Of a stretch of 64,000 nucleotides of DNA, positions 22,134 through 33,441 are shown piece after piece (positions within the stretch are counted from its first letter, which is position 1; each line of letters opens with the position of its first letter). The notes below the pieces were generated by a model. That model did not search any database. It was not told where the DNA came from and was given only the letters and a program-made list of their open reading frames with translations. The position numbers and the translations under genes are program-made. Origin of the DNA: Ananas comosus (Eukaryota > Streptophyta > Magnoliopsida > Poales > Bromeliaceae); assembly GCF_001540865.1 (NCBI RefSeq), contig NC_033625.1, positions 8,870,597-8,934,596 of the forward strand, read 5' to 3'.

Positions 22134-22950
22134 CCTTAGGTTTGTTTGATTCGGATATAAGTCATAACTATTTATTCAAGTGATACGTATAAGTTCAGAT
22201 ATAAGAAGGAATAAGATTATTTTGTATTTAGATGAAAATTGGGCTATTTCTGGGTATTAAGAAAAAAAAAAGTTTGAATAATTAGATTGTAATAGTGAGA
22301 ATTAATAAGAGTAAATACTGTTTATAATAATAATATTTTATCTAATTAGTTAATATAAAAATATTAATTAAATAATATTTTATCTAATTAGTTAATATAA
22401 AATTTTACCTAATTAATTAATATCAAAATATTAATTAATAATAATTAACTTAACAAACTAATAAATATTTCAGCTATGAATAGTGGATAAGATAATGGAG
22501 AAATACATTAATTAATTAATTAATTAATTATAAATTAGTTAATTTTTTAATTAGTTAGTGTTTAGATAATTCGTTAAGACATTAATTAGATTAGTCAAAA
22601 CATTAATGGTTGATCAATATAAATATTGGTTATTGGATAAACATATTAAATTATTAATTTTCAATTAGTTAATTAATAATAAATAATAAATTGATTAATT
22701 ACTTTACTATTTATTATTTAAGCAATAGACAATGACTTAAATATATTAATTAGATTAATTAACGATGTAATATCATAATTAAAATTAAATTTAGATTTTA
22801 ATTAAGCTTGTTCCAGGAGGAAGAGTTGTTCCAAGATAATACCAGCTTATTCCCGTAAAAGGGCAACTACTATTCTCGATTACCATTATTGGTGTTCGGG
22901 TACAAGTGGGAAAATAAGGACTTATTCCCCGCTTATAACCAAACGAAATG
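22134..22950. mobile_element. AT-rich MITE-like element
   Basis: TTTGTTTGATTCGGATATAAG at the left and CTTATAACCAAACGAAA at the right form an imperfect inverted repeat around about 800 bp of very AT-rich DNA with TTAATTAA runs. This fits a large MITE, though no target duplication could be fixed. Confidence 0.4.
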
Positions 22951-23579
22951 TTGCCAAGTATATGGTGCATTCTAAAAGCTTAATGCTCTTAATTACTTCA
23001 TACGGAACAATTGTTTAAGCTTTTAGCTATCATAAACTAGTGTTTGAATATTTATAGTAAAAAATTTTAAATTCTAACAATTTTGAATTTGAATTTTATT
23101 TTAGCCAGTTGAGTTAGTTTTTAAAATCTAATGGTTTTATTACATATTAGTCGTTGACTTAGATTTTTAAAATTTAATGGCTTTATTAGATATTAATTGT
23201 AACATGCTGTAATTTTTATTTCCAAAATAGTGTTTAATTAACATTATTACACTTGAGGAAAAATCACTCATGAATTTAATAATTCTTAAATTTAGTTAAT
23301 GAGAATTATAGTATTTCGTAACCCTATTTAACAGCAGCTTCTTAAATGAAAAATAAAAATATAACTAACATAATAGCAAAATAAAAATATGCAGGGGGAT
23401 GGAGAAATAAAGTTGAGGGGCCAACCTAGAATAAGCTGTAGCTGACGAGGTCAAAAAAAAAAAGGAAAAGAAAAAAGGGAAAGAAAATGGTGCAACAAAC
23501 GAAACGAGTGAGAGGGATTGTGGGCCATGGAGAATGGTTTAATCTCATCAAAATCACGCGGCTGGTGGGAGAAAGAGAG

Positions 23580-23583
<4 letters not shown>
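22951..23583. other. AT-rich intergenic DNA
   Basis: No gene seen. A purine-rich stretch lies at 23452-23486. Confidence 0.5.
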
Positions 23584-23624
<41 letters not shown>

Positions 23625-23625
23625 N

Positions 23626-23673
<48 letters not shown>
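23584..23673. repeat. (AT)n microsatellite with gap
   Basis: About 45 AT dinucleotides interrupted by one unresolved base at 23625. The true length is likely uncertain in the assembly. Confidence 0.9.
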
Positions 23674-23675
<2 letters not shown>

Positions 23676-23699
23676 TATAATAAATTTATGATTTAGCGA

Positions 23700-24115
23700 T
23701 ATTTACTCCCAGCATTTATTTAAATAATGCTACTTAATATATTTAACAGTATTGCTTGATAAATGTCGCTAGATTTAATAATTTAGTAACAATTTACTAT
23801 TAATGTTGCAAAATAGAATAAAGTAGCATCATAAATTAGTGAATACCGCTGAAGTTTCCAACATTTTATAAAAAATAACACTAAATGTAATAAACTAGTA
23901 GCACTTATTGCTAAATGCCGCAATTTTGCTCCACAATATTTATTTAAATCATGCTAATTAATATATTTAGCAGCATTACTTGATAATTGCCGCTAGATTT
24001 AATTATTTAGTAGCAATTTACTATTAATGTTATAAAATAGGATAAATTAGCAGTATAAATTAGTAAATGCCGCTAAATATAATAAACTAGCAATACTTGT
24101 TGCTAAATATCATTA
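23700..24115. repeat. Tandem duplication of about 230 bp
   Basis: Two copies of a block containing ATTTATTTAAAT-ATGCTA, TTGATAA-TGCCGCTAGATTTAAT and AGCAATTTACTATTAATGTT, at about 23715 and 23935. Repeats of the GCGGCATTTAGC kind are typical of subterminal regions of CACTA transposons, but no CACTA terminus was found. Confidence 0.5.
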
Positions 24116-24455
24116 CTAATTAATATATAAATATTAATATATCCATTTTTATTAAGAATTAAAAATTTTAAAAATAAAGTTTGAAATTCGAAATATATAA
24201 CTTTAAAAATTAAACTTATAATTTAAAAATTAAAATTTTAAAATTTATATTTTAAATTTTAAATTCTAAAATTTTAAATTTAAAATTTTTAAAATTTTTA
24301 AATTCATTTTATATTTATATTTTCAAATTTAAAACTATAAATTTTAAAACTTAAAATTTGATATTTGAAAATTAAAAATTTAAATTTAGTATCTAAATTT
24401 AAAATTTTAAAATAGAAGACTTAAAATTTAAAAAGTTAAAATATACATAATGAAT
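24116..24455. repeat. AT low-complexity DNA
   Basis: Long run of AAATTTTAAAATTT-like sequence without codons or boundaries of interest. Similar sequence occurs at 62830-62950. Confidence 0.7.
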
Positions 24456-24569
24456 AGTTGCTAGCGCAAGTGGCAAAGAGCTTGGTGGTTTGTACTCGAG
24501 GTCTCAAGTTTGAATCTTAGTTGATTCACATTCCCAGGAAAGTTTATTTCTAAAATAAATAAATGAAGC
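24456..24569 (+). mobile_element. tRNA-derived SINE
   Basis: The head has a polymerase III A-box-like TAGCGCAAGTGG (24462-24473) and, about 32 bp later, a B-box-like AAGTTTGAATCT (about 24507-24518) with the GAGGTCTC lead of tRNA-derived SINEs. The tail is TTTATTTCTAAAATAAATAAATG. The sequence is typical of short plant SINEs. It ends where the inverted-repeat element at 24570 begins. Confidence 0.65.
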
Positions 24570-25320
24570 GTTTTGCGCTTTTGCAAAAGTGCGTCATCTT
24601 TTTCGATTTTGCAGATTCGAGCCGAATTTTCAGCCGCCTGACCAAAATGCCTCTCATCTATATCCACCTCTCGCGTTTTTCCTGAGATACGTATACCCTA
24701 ACGTACGATCCTGAGAGGCATTAAATGTACCCCTTGCGCTTTACCTAACCTCACTCTTATCGGAATGTGAACCAAATCGGTCCCACTATTCACCAGCCGC
24801 AGTGTTTACTGTTCGGTTTTAAGAAATTAAATTTGCTGACAAACTATACGACAAGAACTACGCGGCCGGCGAATAGCGTGGCAGATTTGGTTCACAGACC
24901 GATATTTCGAAGATTGCGTTTCCCGCGCAGGTCACATTTAATACTCGCTATAGAGGCCGTACAGTAACGTATACATTCTACTTGATTATGTGAGGCGAAG
25001 AGAAATCCGCCGTGCTGTTGCCGGCCGTGTAGTTATTGTCATGTAGCTTGTCAGCAAATATAATTTTTTAAAACCGAACAGCAAACACCGAGGCTGGTGA
25101 ATAACGAGGCCGATATGGTTCGAATTCCGATGAGAGCGAGATTGCGTAAAGCGTAAGGAGTGCATTTAATGCTCGTCAGGACCGTACGTTAGGGTATATA
25201 TATCTCAAGGAACACGCGATAGGCGGATATAAATCAGGGGCATTTTGGTTAAGCGGCTGAAAATCCAGTCTGAATTTACAAAATCGAAAAGGATGGCCCA
25301 TTTTTATAAAAACGCAAAAC
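24570..25320. mobile_element. Long terminal-inverted-repeat element
   Basis: The two halves are inverted copies over about 300 bp each. GTTTTGCG at 24570 pairs with CGCAAAAC at 25313-25320, CCTAACGTACG (24698) with CGTACGTTAGG (about 25184), TGCTGACAAACTA (24834) with the block near 25040, and GCGGCCGGC (24861) with GCCGGCCG (about 25020). A short GC-containing centre remains. No reading frame of value. Long arms fit a Mutator-like or fold-back element. No target duplication was recognised. Confidence 0.65.
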
Positions 25321-26099
25321 TAGTGGATTTTTAATGCAAATTGGCCTATATAATTCAACATGGAGTTTTTATGGGAAGTGATGGATTGTTTTATTAGTTT
25401 TGTTTCTTTTAAATATTTATTTCCATAGAAGGAAAAAAATATTTATACTAGAAGATAAAGGCTATATAGTTTTAATGGGTGAGCAGGCTTTAAATAAGCT
25501 TTCAAATTCCTAAAATAGAAAAAAAATTAATTTAAATTTCTGTGTGGCTGCATAAACATCTTGTTTTGTATATCTCCTTCATTTATTTAACGAACTTGTA
25601 CTACATGGTAAACAAGGAATTAATATGATTAAATGCCTACAAAGGCATACCATATATATTCAAACTTCATGTTAATATTTTTAGAATAAAATATATTATT
25701 TTTCAAGTGAACTGTACTGTATGTTATATCAAATCATGGATGACGTATCAAGGAGGTAAAATTTACCAAACTCCTAGCTTAGTTTGTGGTATAAGAAAAT
25801 CTTCGATTAAGCAGAAATAATCGCTAATAAATAACTTATTTCGATATAAGAAGAGCAGTGTTTTAGGATTTGCATTCAACAATCAAGATACGGTCAAAAG
25901 ATTAAACAAAAAAAAAAGGTATTTATCTTCAATATTAATATCTAAAAATACAGAAAAAATATATATAAACAAAAATTAAAGGGGAATATATAGTGCAAAT
26001 TAAAGTGCAAGCCAAGTACATGTCATGACCAAGTCGTCCACCTCATCGCACTCAAAATTTTTTTCCACGCGCTCCCCTCCACGCCATTTGAAAACTTCC
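25321..26099. other. Upstream region of the NAC gene
   Basis: AT-rich DNA with no other gene. It would include the distal promoter of the gene that starts at 26279. No element boundary is evident. Confidence 0.5.
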
Positions 26100-26106
26100 T
26101 ATAAGC
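26100..26106 (+). promoter_or_regulatory. Candidate TATA box of the NAC gene
   Basis: TATAAGC lies about 180 bp before the start codon. Downstream is CTTCACACTGTACACTACC, a reasonable initiation region about 30 bp away. The resulting 5' leader (about 26130-26278) contains AT and AGAGA tracts. Confidence 0.45.
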
Positions 26107-26278
26107 AGCCGCTGTCGCTTCACACTGTACACTACCAACACATTTCTACATATATATATATATATCACTAGTAGAGGAATAACAAGATCAAAATTAAAGA
26201 GAAAGAAAAAGAGAGATACATACATAAAGAGAAAGAGAGAAAGAGAGAGAAATAATAAAGGTCTCTTTATATAACAAA

Positions 26279-28069
26279 ATGAGTAGCAGCAGCTTCCCAC
26301 CCGGCTTCTGCTTCTATCCAACGGAAGAAGAGCTTCTGGGCTTCTACCTCCACAACAAGCTCGAGAACGAGAGGACCGAGGATATCGAGCGCGTGATTCC
26401 CGTCCTAGACGTCTATGGCGTCGATCCGGAGCACCTCCCAGGTGATATATTAATTACTATATATATATATATATAGCTAGCTAGCTAGCTAGCTAGCCGA
26501 TTGATTAATTTCTTCTTCTTCCATTAATTCTCCTTCCTTCTTCTCCATTTTGGCCTGCCTGTGGTCTGGCCAATTAATTACTACAGCTAGCTTTTGTACA
26601 AATTATTAAACGTCGTTTGAAATGACGGAGTACGATAATATCTCTCGACGGCTTTAATTTCCTTGCACGCGCGGCAACAATAGAATTAATATATACAAGC
26701 TTCAAGTTGGAATCTCCGATTTCAGATATGGCCGGGCTCGTATATATTAATTGAGCTCATTAATTTTTAGCGAATTTCAAAATTATTTATGCTTTGTTAA
26801 ATATATATGCTTTGTTAAATATAGTTGCAGGTTAATGGCACATTAATTAATATCATCATCATCTTCTTCTTCTTCTTCTTCTTCTTCTTCTTCTTCTTCT
26901 TCTTCTTCTTTAGTAGATGTTTAATTTGCACCGTCCCATGCATAGATTATTATTGCCAAAATTAATTAAGAAGAATATACATATACGTATATGCAGAGAG
27001 AGCAGGAGAAGCATGCAGAGGGGGCGGGTGCGAGCAGTGGTTCTTCTTTTGCCCCATGCAGGAGAGAGAAGCGCAAGGAGGGAGGCCGAGCCGCACCACT
27101 CCGTCGGGCTACTGGAAGGCCACAGGCTCTCCCAGCCTGGTCTACTCCGCTGCCACCAGCCGCCCCATCGGCCAGAAGAAGGCGATGGTGTTCTACCAAG
27201 GGCGCGCCCCTTCGGGAACTAAAACCAAGTGGAAGATGAATGACTATAGAGCTCTTGATGATCAAGAACAAGATATAGCCATTCTCACTTCCTCTCCCAA
27301 GGTATCCTAAACATAAATATATAGTCTTTAATTTATCTATAATTAAGGAAATTAAATTATAAAAAATATACATATCTATATAAACCCTTGAAATTAAATT
27401 AACATATATAGGGGTTTACCTATTCTTTTTAAATTTGTAAATGCAGTATAACTTTCTCCTCTTTGATTTATTGATTTCATTAAACAAATGGCATGTCCCT
27501 TAAATCTTGTCGTTTTGTTTCTATTTTAGTGTCAGCAGAATATCGGAGGATTGAGTATATATATATATATATATATATATGCACGCTTAGTTTCTATCTT
27601 TAAGAGGCTAAAGATGCTAATTAATGTGGATTTTTAAACCCCAGGTTTTAAAACATGAAACATGTTAGATATATACATGTATACAGAAGGTAATGTTATA
27701 AGATAATAGACTTATTTGCATCTAGCCAAAATTTAAGCTGTTTTGTTCTGTGAATATATGCGCATGTATATATGTATGCACACGAAAATCACTTTACAAT
27801 AAATGCATCTTAGCATGTTATGCTTATATCTACAGTTGAGAAGAGAATTTAGCCTGTGCCGAGTATATACAAAATGTGGAGGGCTAAGATTGTTCGATAG
27901 GCGGCCATGCATGGGTTCTTCCGAGACCAGTGGGAGCCAAAGATCCCTCTTTACTTCGATGAGGAATAGATCATCATCTCGCGATCACGATAGTTCTTCA
28001 TCAGACGAGGGAGACTGCTCTCGCGGCCAAGGAACCGCCGATTCAACGGCCGTGACGGAGGAGAGTTAA
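26279..28069 (+). CDS. NAC domain transcription factor (NAC090-like), three exons
   Basis: Predicted coding exons are 26279-26441, 26997-27301 and 27836-28069, joined at GT-AG introns with matching phases, giving 233 residues. NAC proteins are plant-specific nuclear transcription factors that bind CGT(G/A)-type DNA as dimers. Exon 1 encodes subdomains A-B ([35 protein letters not shown]). Exon 2 encodes C-D ([54 protein letters not shown]). Exon 3 finishes subdomain E ([20 protein letters not shown]) and adds a Ser-rich tail of about 50 residues ([16 protein letters not shown]). Length and the KTKWKMN-type motif match the small NAC090/NAC036 group. The usual GFRF motif reads GFCF. The start is the first ATG in good context after the AGAGA leader. 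The gene stands alone among transposons. Assignment to the NAC family is firm; the subgroup is inferred. Confidence 0.9.
26442..26996 (+). other. NAC intron 1
   Basis: GT at 26442 and AG at 26995-26996; phase 1, in the position between subdomains B and C that is usual for NAC genes. It contains an (AT)n/(AGCT)n run at 26457-26495 and a (TTC)n run at about 26863-26910. Confidence 0.85.
27302..27835 (+). other. NAC intron 2
   Basis: GT at 27302 and AG at 27834-27835; phase 0, before the last part of the NAC domain. It contains an (AT)n run at 27558-27580. Confidence 0.85.
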
Positions 28070-28246
28070 TTAGCAACTAATTGAATATGCTGAATTGTTT
28101 CTATTTTTCTTCTTTTTTTCCTCCTTAATTATGAACCAAAATACTTGATTACAATATTCATCAGTTAGAAGTTTCTAGGCAGCTACATATATTCATTAAT
28201 TATTAGGTTATTTGAGATTTTATTTGAGATTTTTAGGCATGATTTA

Positions 28247-28279
<33 letters not shown>

Positions 28280-30712
28280 ATTGTTGTTGTAGTGAGCATA
28301 AAATGTTCAAATTAAAGGGTTGTAATTTGATTGATTGATTGCCTGGAGGTGATTAGTTAAATTGTTTGTGATTAACTCTTAGAGAAGTGTAATATATATG
28401 TTTGAATATATAGTTTTTGTACTATCTCGAACATATGCGTACATTGCAACTTGATCGGTGGTCCCTAATTTCCTTTCAATTGAAAACCAACTTTATTTTC
28501 TAAATATGTATAGCACTTTCCATGCATCGAGGCTACCATAAAAAAGAAAAGATCGATATGACACCCAGTGATTTTGTTACTGTGGAATATCTTTTTCATA
28601 AGAAAATGGATGAAATATTAGTGTTATGAATAATTGGATGTTTTTTTAACTATCAATCATCACTAAACCATAACATATATACCTAATAATACAAGAATCA
28701 TAGTAATTGAGGGGGGGTGGGGATTTGATATTAACTGATCACTATTTATTAACCGGTAGATTTATTAATTAACTCTAGCTAGAAATTATTAACTGGCTAA
28801 TTTGAATTAAATGCAAAATTAGATAAGTCTTTAGTAGAAGAAAAAAGAAAAAAGCTTTGTTCCCCATATATATATGATGCTTCCATAGATTGTTGATATA
28901 TTAGCAAATATATGTGACACTCTTGAACTGCATGTATGAAATAATTAAAAATATATAGCAACTAAATTAGTAAAATATTAGACCTGTTGATAATATTTTC
29001 TAATGGAACAATTTACATATCCTTATGAGCTTAAACTCTATTACAAACAGACATCGATACTTTCAAATTTTGGCATTTAGGCCTCCTAAAAGCTATCAAA
29101 TATATTTTAATAGATTTTTCTTCTAAATTGAAATTATTAATTACACAACTGTTTTGATCGTATATCTTACGTACGTACATATAATCTTGTAAAGCTTCCA
29201 AGTTAACACAGAGATTTTTTTGCTATTTCTCACATATATATAATTAAAAAGATAGCAACAGAAATTGAAGGCAACTGGTTCATCCTATTCTTCAATTTTT
29301 ATGTATAATTATCAAAACTAGAAGAAGAAACTGTAGATTTTTTTTTTTATTTTGATGTTGTTATAAAATCATATGGAAGACATGCGATCAGAACTACGTA
29401 CTTTGGTACTATTAATTAGTAACTTGGATTGAGAAACTTAATTTTATTATTAAACTATTTCATAAGGTTTAGCAAGTTTATTTGTCAAAATTGAACGTCA
29501 TGTTTTACACGGAGCTAGAGTTCGGGAGGTTGTTATGCATATTCTCCCCCCCACTGAATGAGTTTGAGGACTAAATCGTAATATTTTAGGAATTGTACAG
29601 TGACTGTACGCATGTAGAATATTATAGCAGTAACAAAAAGACGAAGTCTTTTGTGGCGGACAAAAAATCTTGCGGTGGACTTAGTCCAGGAGGGCGATAT
29701 AGATAGAAAAAAACTTGAAAAATCCTCCCTATGGTTTAGTATTTTCTTATTTTAGTAATCTGTAATTTAAAGTGTATCACTTAATTTGATTAGTATCCTC
29801 TGATTTTATTTTTTTTTTACTTTCTATTAAAATATATAAAAAAAAACTTCAGAAATTAACCTCCCGGTGATTTATCGAGTATTTATTTTTAGTACCCTAT
29901 AGCTTACCGAATTTTTATTTTAGTATCATATGGTTTAATTTTCTCACTGATTTAAAAAAAATATATAACAAAAAAAATAATGAAAAGAAAAAAGTGCTGA
30001 ACTATATACAGGGGTAGGTAGCATATATATGAAGTTTTCCCTGGTAGATATTTTTCTAGTTAAATATGTACGTGTGAGGAGGACTAGTAGGCAATTTAGG
30101 GATTATACAGGGGGCTAGCTAGTACACGTAGATTGTAACAGGAATAAAAGGACGAAGTCTTTTGTGGTGGACTGAATCTTGAAGGCTGTTAGATTTGGTC
30201 GTCTGTGCTGACGAAAACGCACACGTCACTCAGCGCGCCAGCTGTCGCTACGTGTGACGCCAACGGACAGGAGGACAACTCATGAACGCGACTTGCTGCG
30301 GTAATGGATCACGACCAAAACTTTTTGTATGGCTTGTAACGACGCGATTGGGTACGTCTTTTTAGAATCATTATTATTATTATTATTGTTATTATTATTA
30401 TCATCGGGAAGTAACTCACTTTTTGTAACAGTGCCGCGCACAATGACGTACATGTATATGAACTTATCATTCTTCCAAGAGTGTGGATTCTACTTCATTT
30501 TCAAGCCAGTGAAATTAAAAACTTTTCAATTGTGCATATATCAGCCATTTGGAAAGTATTGTTTTATTTTTAGAAAAAAAAAAATTATACAAAATTTTTC
30601 TAGACTATTTATCACTTTGAAACAGTTATTCGATCTTTTAAAATTTTAAATTTACTATCTAATTTTTTTAATTTATTTAATTTGAATCAGTCAGTCATGT
30701 TTTGACTTTAAG
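28070..30712. other. Intergenic DNA downstream of the NAC gene
   Basis: Contains the presumed 3' untranslated region (to roughly 28330), a (TTG)n microsatellite at about 28249-28291 and a G run at 28710-28723. A block with GACGAAGTCTTTTGTGG occurs twice (about 29641 and 30152), and an ATT-type microsatellite lies at about 30370-30402. Bases 29690-29960 are a diffuse T-rich repeat. The 106-codon frame at 30329-30649 is built on the microsatellite and has no domain. Confidence 0.5.
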
Positions 30713-32126
30713 ATTTAATTAATTTCTTTTTAATGAACGTATAGCTGCGATACTTGCATAAAAAATGCTAACTAAATAAATCTGAAAAGATAAAGAGTAC
30801 AGTCAAATTTTAAAGTCAAAATATCGTTGAAAAAAAATCGAAATTTTAAAAGATTGAATAGTCGTTTCAAAATGCATGTTCCATATTTTAGATGAAGTAA
30901 TTATGCAAGCTTTTACCTTGTTTTTATTTCTGGAATAGTATAAAGCCAGGCCTAAATATTACTTTTACAAAGCTGCGATGTTCTAATGTTTATTTTAACG
31001 ACTATGCAATTTTAGGATCATAATTGAGACGTAACGTTTGAAATTGGAGCAGGCTTCCTTCAGGAGGCCTTCTTTAATTTTCTTTTTTTTTTTTTGCATA
31101 ATTGGCGTTCTGATTTAAATTTAACAACCTAGCTAGTATACTATTAGAATTATTTAGAATATTTAAAGCTACTAAAAGAATTTATATTTTTTATTTATTT
31201 TTGCCTATATATTAAGAAGTTTTAAGTTTAACAATTTCAACAGTTGATTAAATGTATTCAAACAAGCTAGAAGTTTGTTAAAATTTTTTCCTTAAAAGTT
31301 TTAATCAAAAGTATGGACTTTTGATATTTAATAGAGAAACTCTACACTACGTACATTTTAGAAGTTAATTGAATCTAGACCGTTCATTTTGTCTCTCTAT
31401 ATAATGAATAGACATAAAGAATTGAAATTCGTGATTTAAAAATTTCAAATACTTCTCGTCGCTTCCAATGATACAAATTAAATCATCAACTGAAACAACT
31501 GAGGACAAATTTTCAAACGAAAGGATTAGTGACCAATTTCTTTTAAGACTTCGATTGTGATTAGGGAGAGACTGTATTACATGCGATGAGAAAATGCATT
31601 AAAAAATATTTTATTTGTTTCCGTACCTAACATCTGCTAGGATTTCCATAAATGTGATCCAATTAATTATATTCAAATCTGAATTTACTATAAATAAAGG
31701 TCAATCTTAATAGATAAAAACTATATTTTATTCTCATCCCATCTATTTAAATTAAATAAAATTCTAATCAGACTTTGATGAGAAGTTAATTTGAACTCTA
31801 TATAAAGAGGTATTGATCCTGCCACCTTCTCATACGCATTCTACAATATAAAAAAGTTGATAGGAGGAGAAACCAAATTACCCAAGTTCGGTTTGTGACT
31901 TCCAGATCACAATCGAACTTCTCGCTTCTACAGATTGATCAAAAATTTTTTCTCTATGAGGCTCTGTGGGTTATTTTATTTTATTTATGATCATGATTTC
32001 GATATGTATTTAATTTATTATTGTTTTACATACCGATAAAAGTTTATCAATTGATATCAGAGCCAAATGGATAAGTTAAATATTGTATTGCATTAAGTAA
32101 TTGAATCGAATTACAATGAATTTTGG

Positions 32127-32130
<4 letters not shown>
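30713..32130 (+). mobile_element. Partial copia-type element X (LTR end, primer site, gag start)
   Basis: TTGATATCAGAGCC at 32051-32064 is a tRNA-Met primer site directly after an LTR-like end (TTTATCA at 32043-32049). ATGGATAAG right after it is a typical copia gag start, but the reading frame is lost in the (AT)n run at 32131. The whole block is repeated at 54360-54458 plus 55766-57119, where a LINE splits it. No pol and no second LTR. The LTR's left edge was not found. Confidence 0.6.

Positions 32131-32191
<61 letters not shown>
32131..32191. repeat. (AT)n microsatellite
   Basis: About 30 AT dinucleotides ending at the MITE border. A further run (32696-32780) follows the MITE, so the MITE inserted in an AT repeat. 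Confidence 0.9.
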
Positions 32192-32193
<2 letters not shown>

Positions 32194-32692
32194 GGCAATT
32201 GCTTATATACTCCTGAAAATTTTCCGACTTTCCAATTTACCCCTCTTAGAAGGCTAATATTGAAAATACCCTCTTTACGTTCCTATATTTCTAATATGCC
32301 CCTAGAGTTAAAATCTGTTAATTAACTCTGTTAACTCTGAAAAATTACTATTTTGCCCTTTCAAATATACCCTTCCACTGACTTTCTTATTTGTTCTTAA
32401 AGTTCACGGCACAAAAAGTATTTTGACTTTTGATCTTTTCCAATATACCTCTTTACCGTCACCAACATTTCTTAATTATTTGCCCTTAAGTTAAGGACAA
32501 AATTGATATTTTATTTTTTTTTAACTGTGGTAGATGTTTAACTCACATTTAATCCAAGTTAACTTAACAGGAGATAACTGCGGGGGTATTTTGCAATAAC
32601 AGTGGAACATATAAGGGGTATTTTAGAAAGAAAAAAAAAAGTAGGAATAAATCGGATATTTTCAAACGTATGAGGGGTATATAGGCAATTAT

Positions 32693-32695
<3 letters not shown>
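32192..32695. mobile_element. Mutator-type MITE, second copy
   Basis: Same ends and interior as 17292-17804 (GGGGCAATTGCTTATATAC ... GTATATAGGCAATTATCCC). It sits in an AT repeat, so the 9-bp flanks match but are not informative. Confidence 0.8.
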
Positions 32696-32780
<85 letters not shown>

Positions 32781-32930
32781 NNNNNNNNNNNNTACTTCAA
32801 ATACTCTAGATCAACTCTAATGGAGCCGATCGTCGATTCGAAAGTCCGAACATCGAAAACAAAGTGGAAGCACGAAGGGCTCCGTGCTTCTATAAGCATA
32901 CCAGCCTACTATATATATATATATATAATT
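32696..32930. repeat. (AT)n run, 12-base gap and MITE fragment
   Basis: The (AT)n run reaches 32780, unresolved bases are 32781-32792, and 32793-32910 resemble the right half of a short monocot MITE (CCGTGCTTCTATAAGCA-CCAGCC). The left half is lost in the gap. Confidence 0.5.
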
Positions 32931-33150
32931 GAGCTCCTATGCTTTTAAAAATACCAAAACATTGGTACTTGTAGATTTTTAGCCATTGGATTGAGAGATA
33001 TGCGGTTAGGATGATGCGGGCCCCATAGGGTTGAGTGAGTGGTTGGTTAAATAGTATAATCTAATAGTTGAAATTGATCCGTGGAGTAAATCTAACGGTA
33101 AAAAACTTACAAGCACCAAGTGATTGGTGCTTTTACAAGCACCAGCTGGA

Positions 33151-33153
<3 letters not shown>
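32931..33153. mobile_element. Short MITE between AT repeats
   Basis: Starts GAGCTCCTATGCTTTTA and ends CTTTTACAAGCACCAGCTGGACTC, an imperfect inverted repeat, flanked on both sides by (AT)n. Internal GGTGCTTGT-type repeats add a second inverted pair. Non-coding. Confidence 0.5.
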
Positions 33154-33192
<39 letters not shown>

Positions 33193-33360
33193 TATACANA
33201 TATATATATATTGATCTTCAGACCTATTTATTTATATATATTTTGGAGTTTTTCCTTATGCCATGCCATATGATTTGGTCAAGGCCACCTTGCTGTTTTG
33301 ACGCGCCATATGCTTAATGGATAAGTTGCGGCTCGTTTTACAATTTCTGAATTATTGATC
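33154..33360. other. AT repeat and short intergenic DNA
   Basis: (AT)n with one unresolved base at 33199, then unremarkable sequence up to the LINE tail. Confidence 0.6.
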
Positions 33361-33441
33361 ATTTTTTTTTAATTGTTTTTCGTTGTTTCTTTTCTTCTTC
33401 TTTTTTTGAGGGAAAATACGCTCTGAGGCGATTTCATTTAA

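Noticed and set aside
23487..23696. Tyr-Ile repeat proteins, also at 32101-32325, 32564-32899, 33120-33317 and 57080-57265
   Set aside because: Translations of (AT)n microsatellites, some across unresolved bases.
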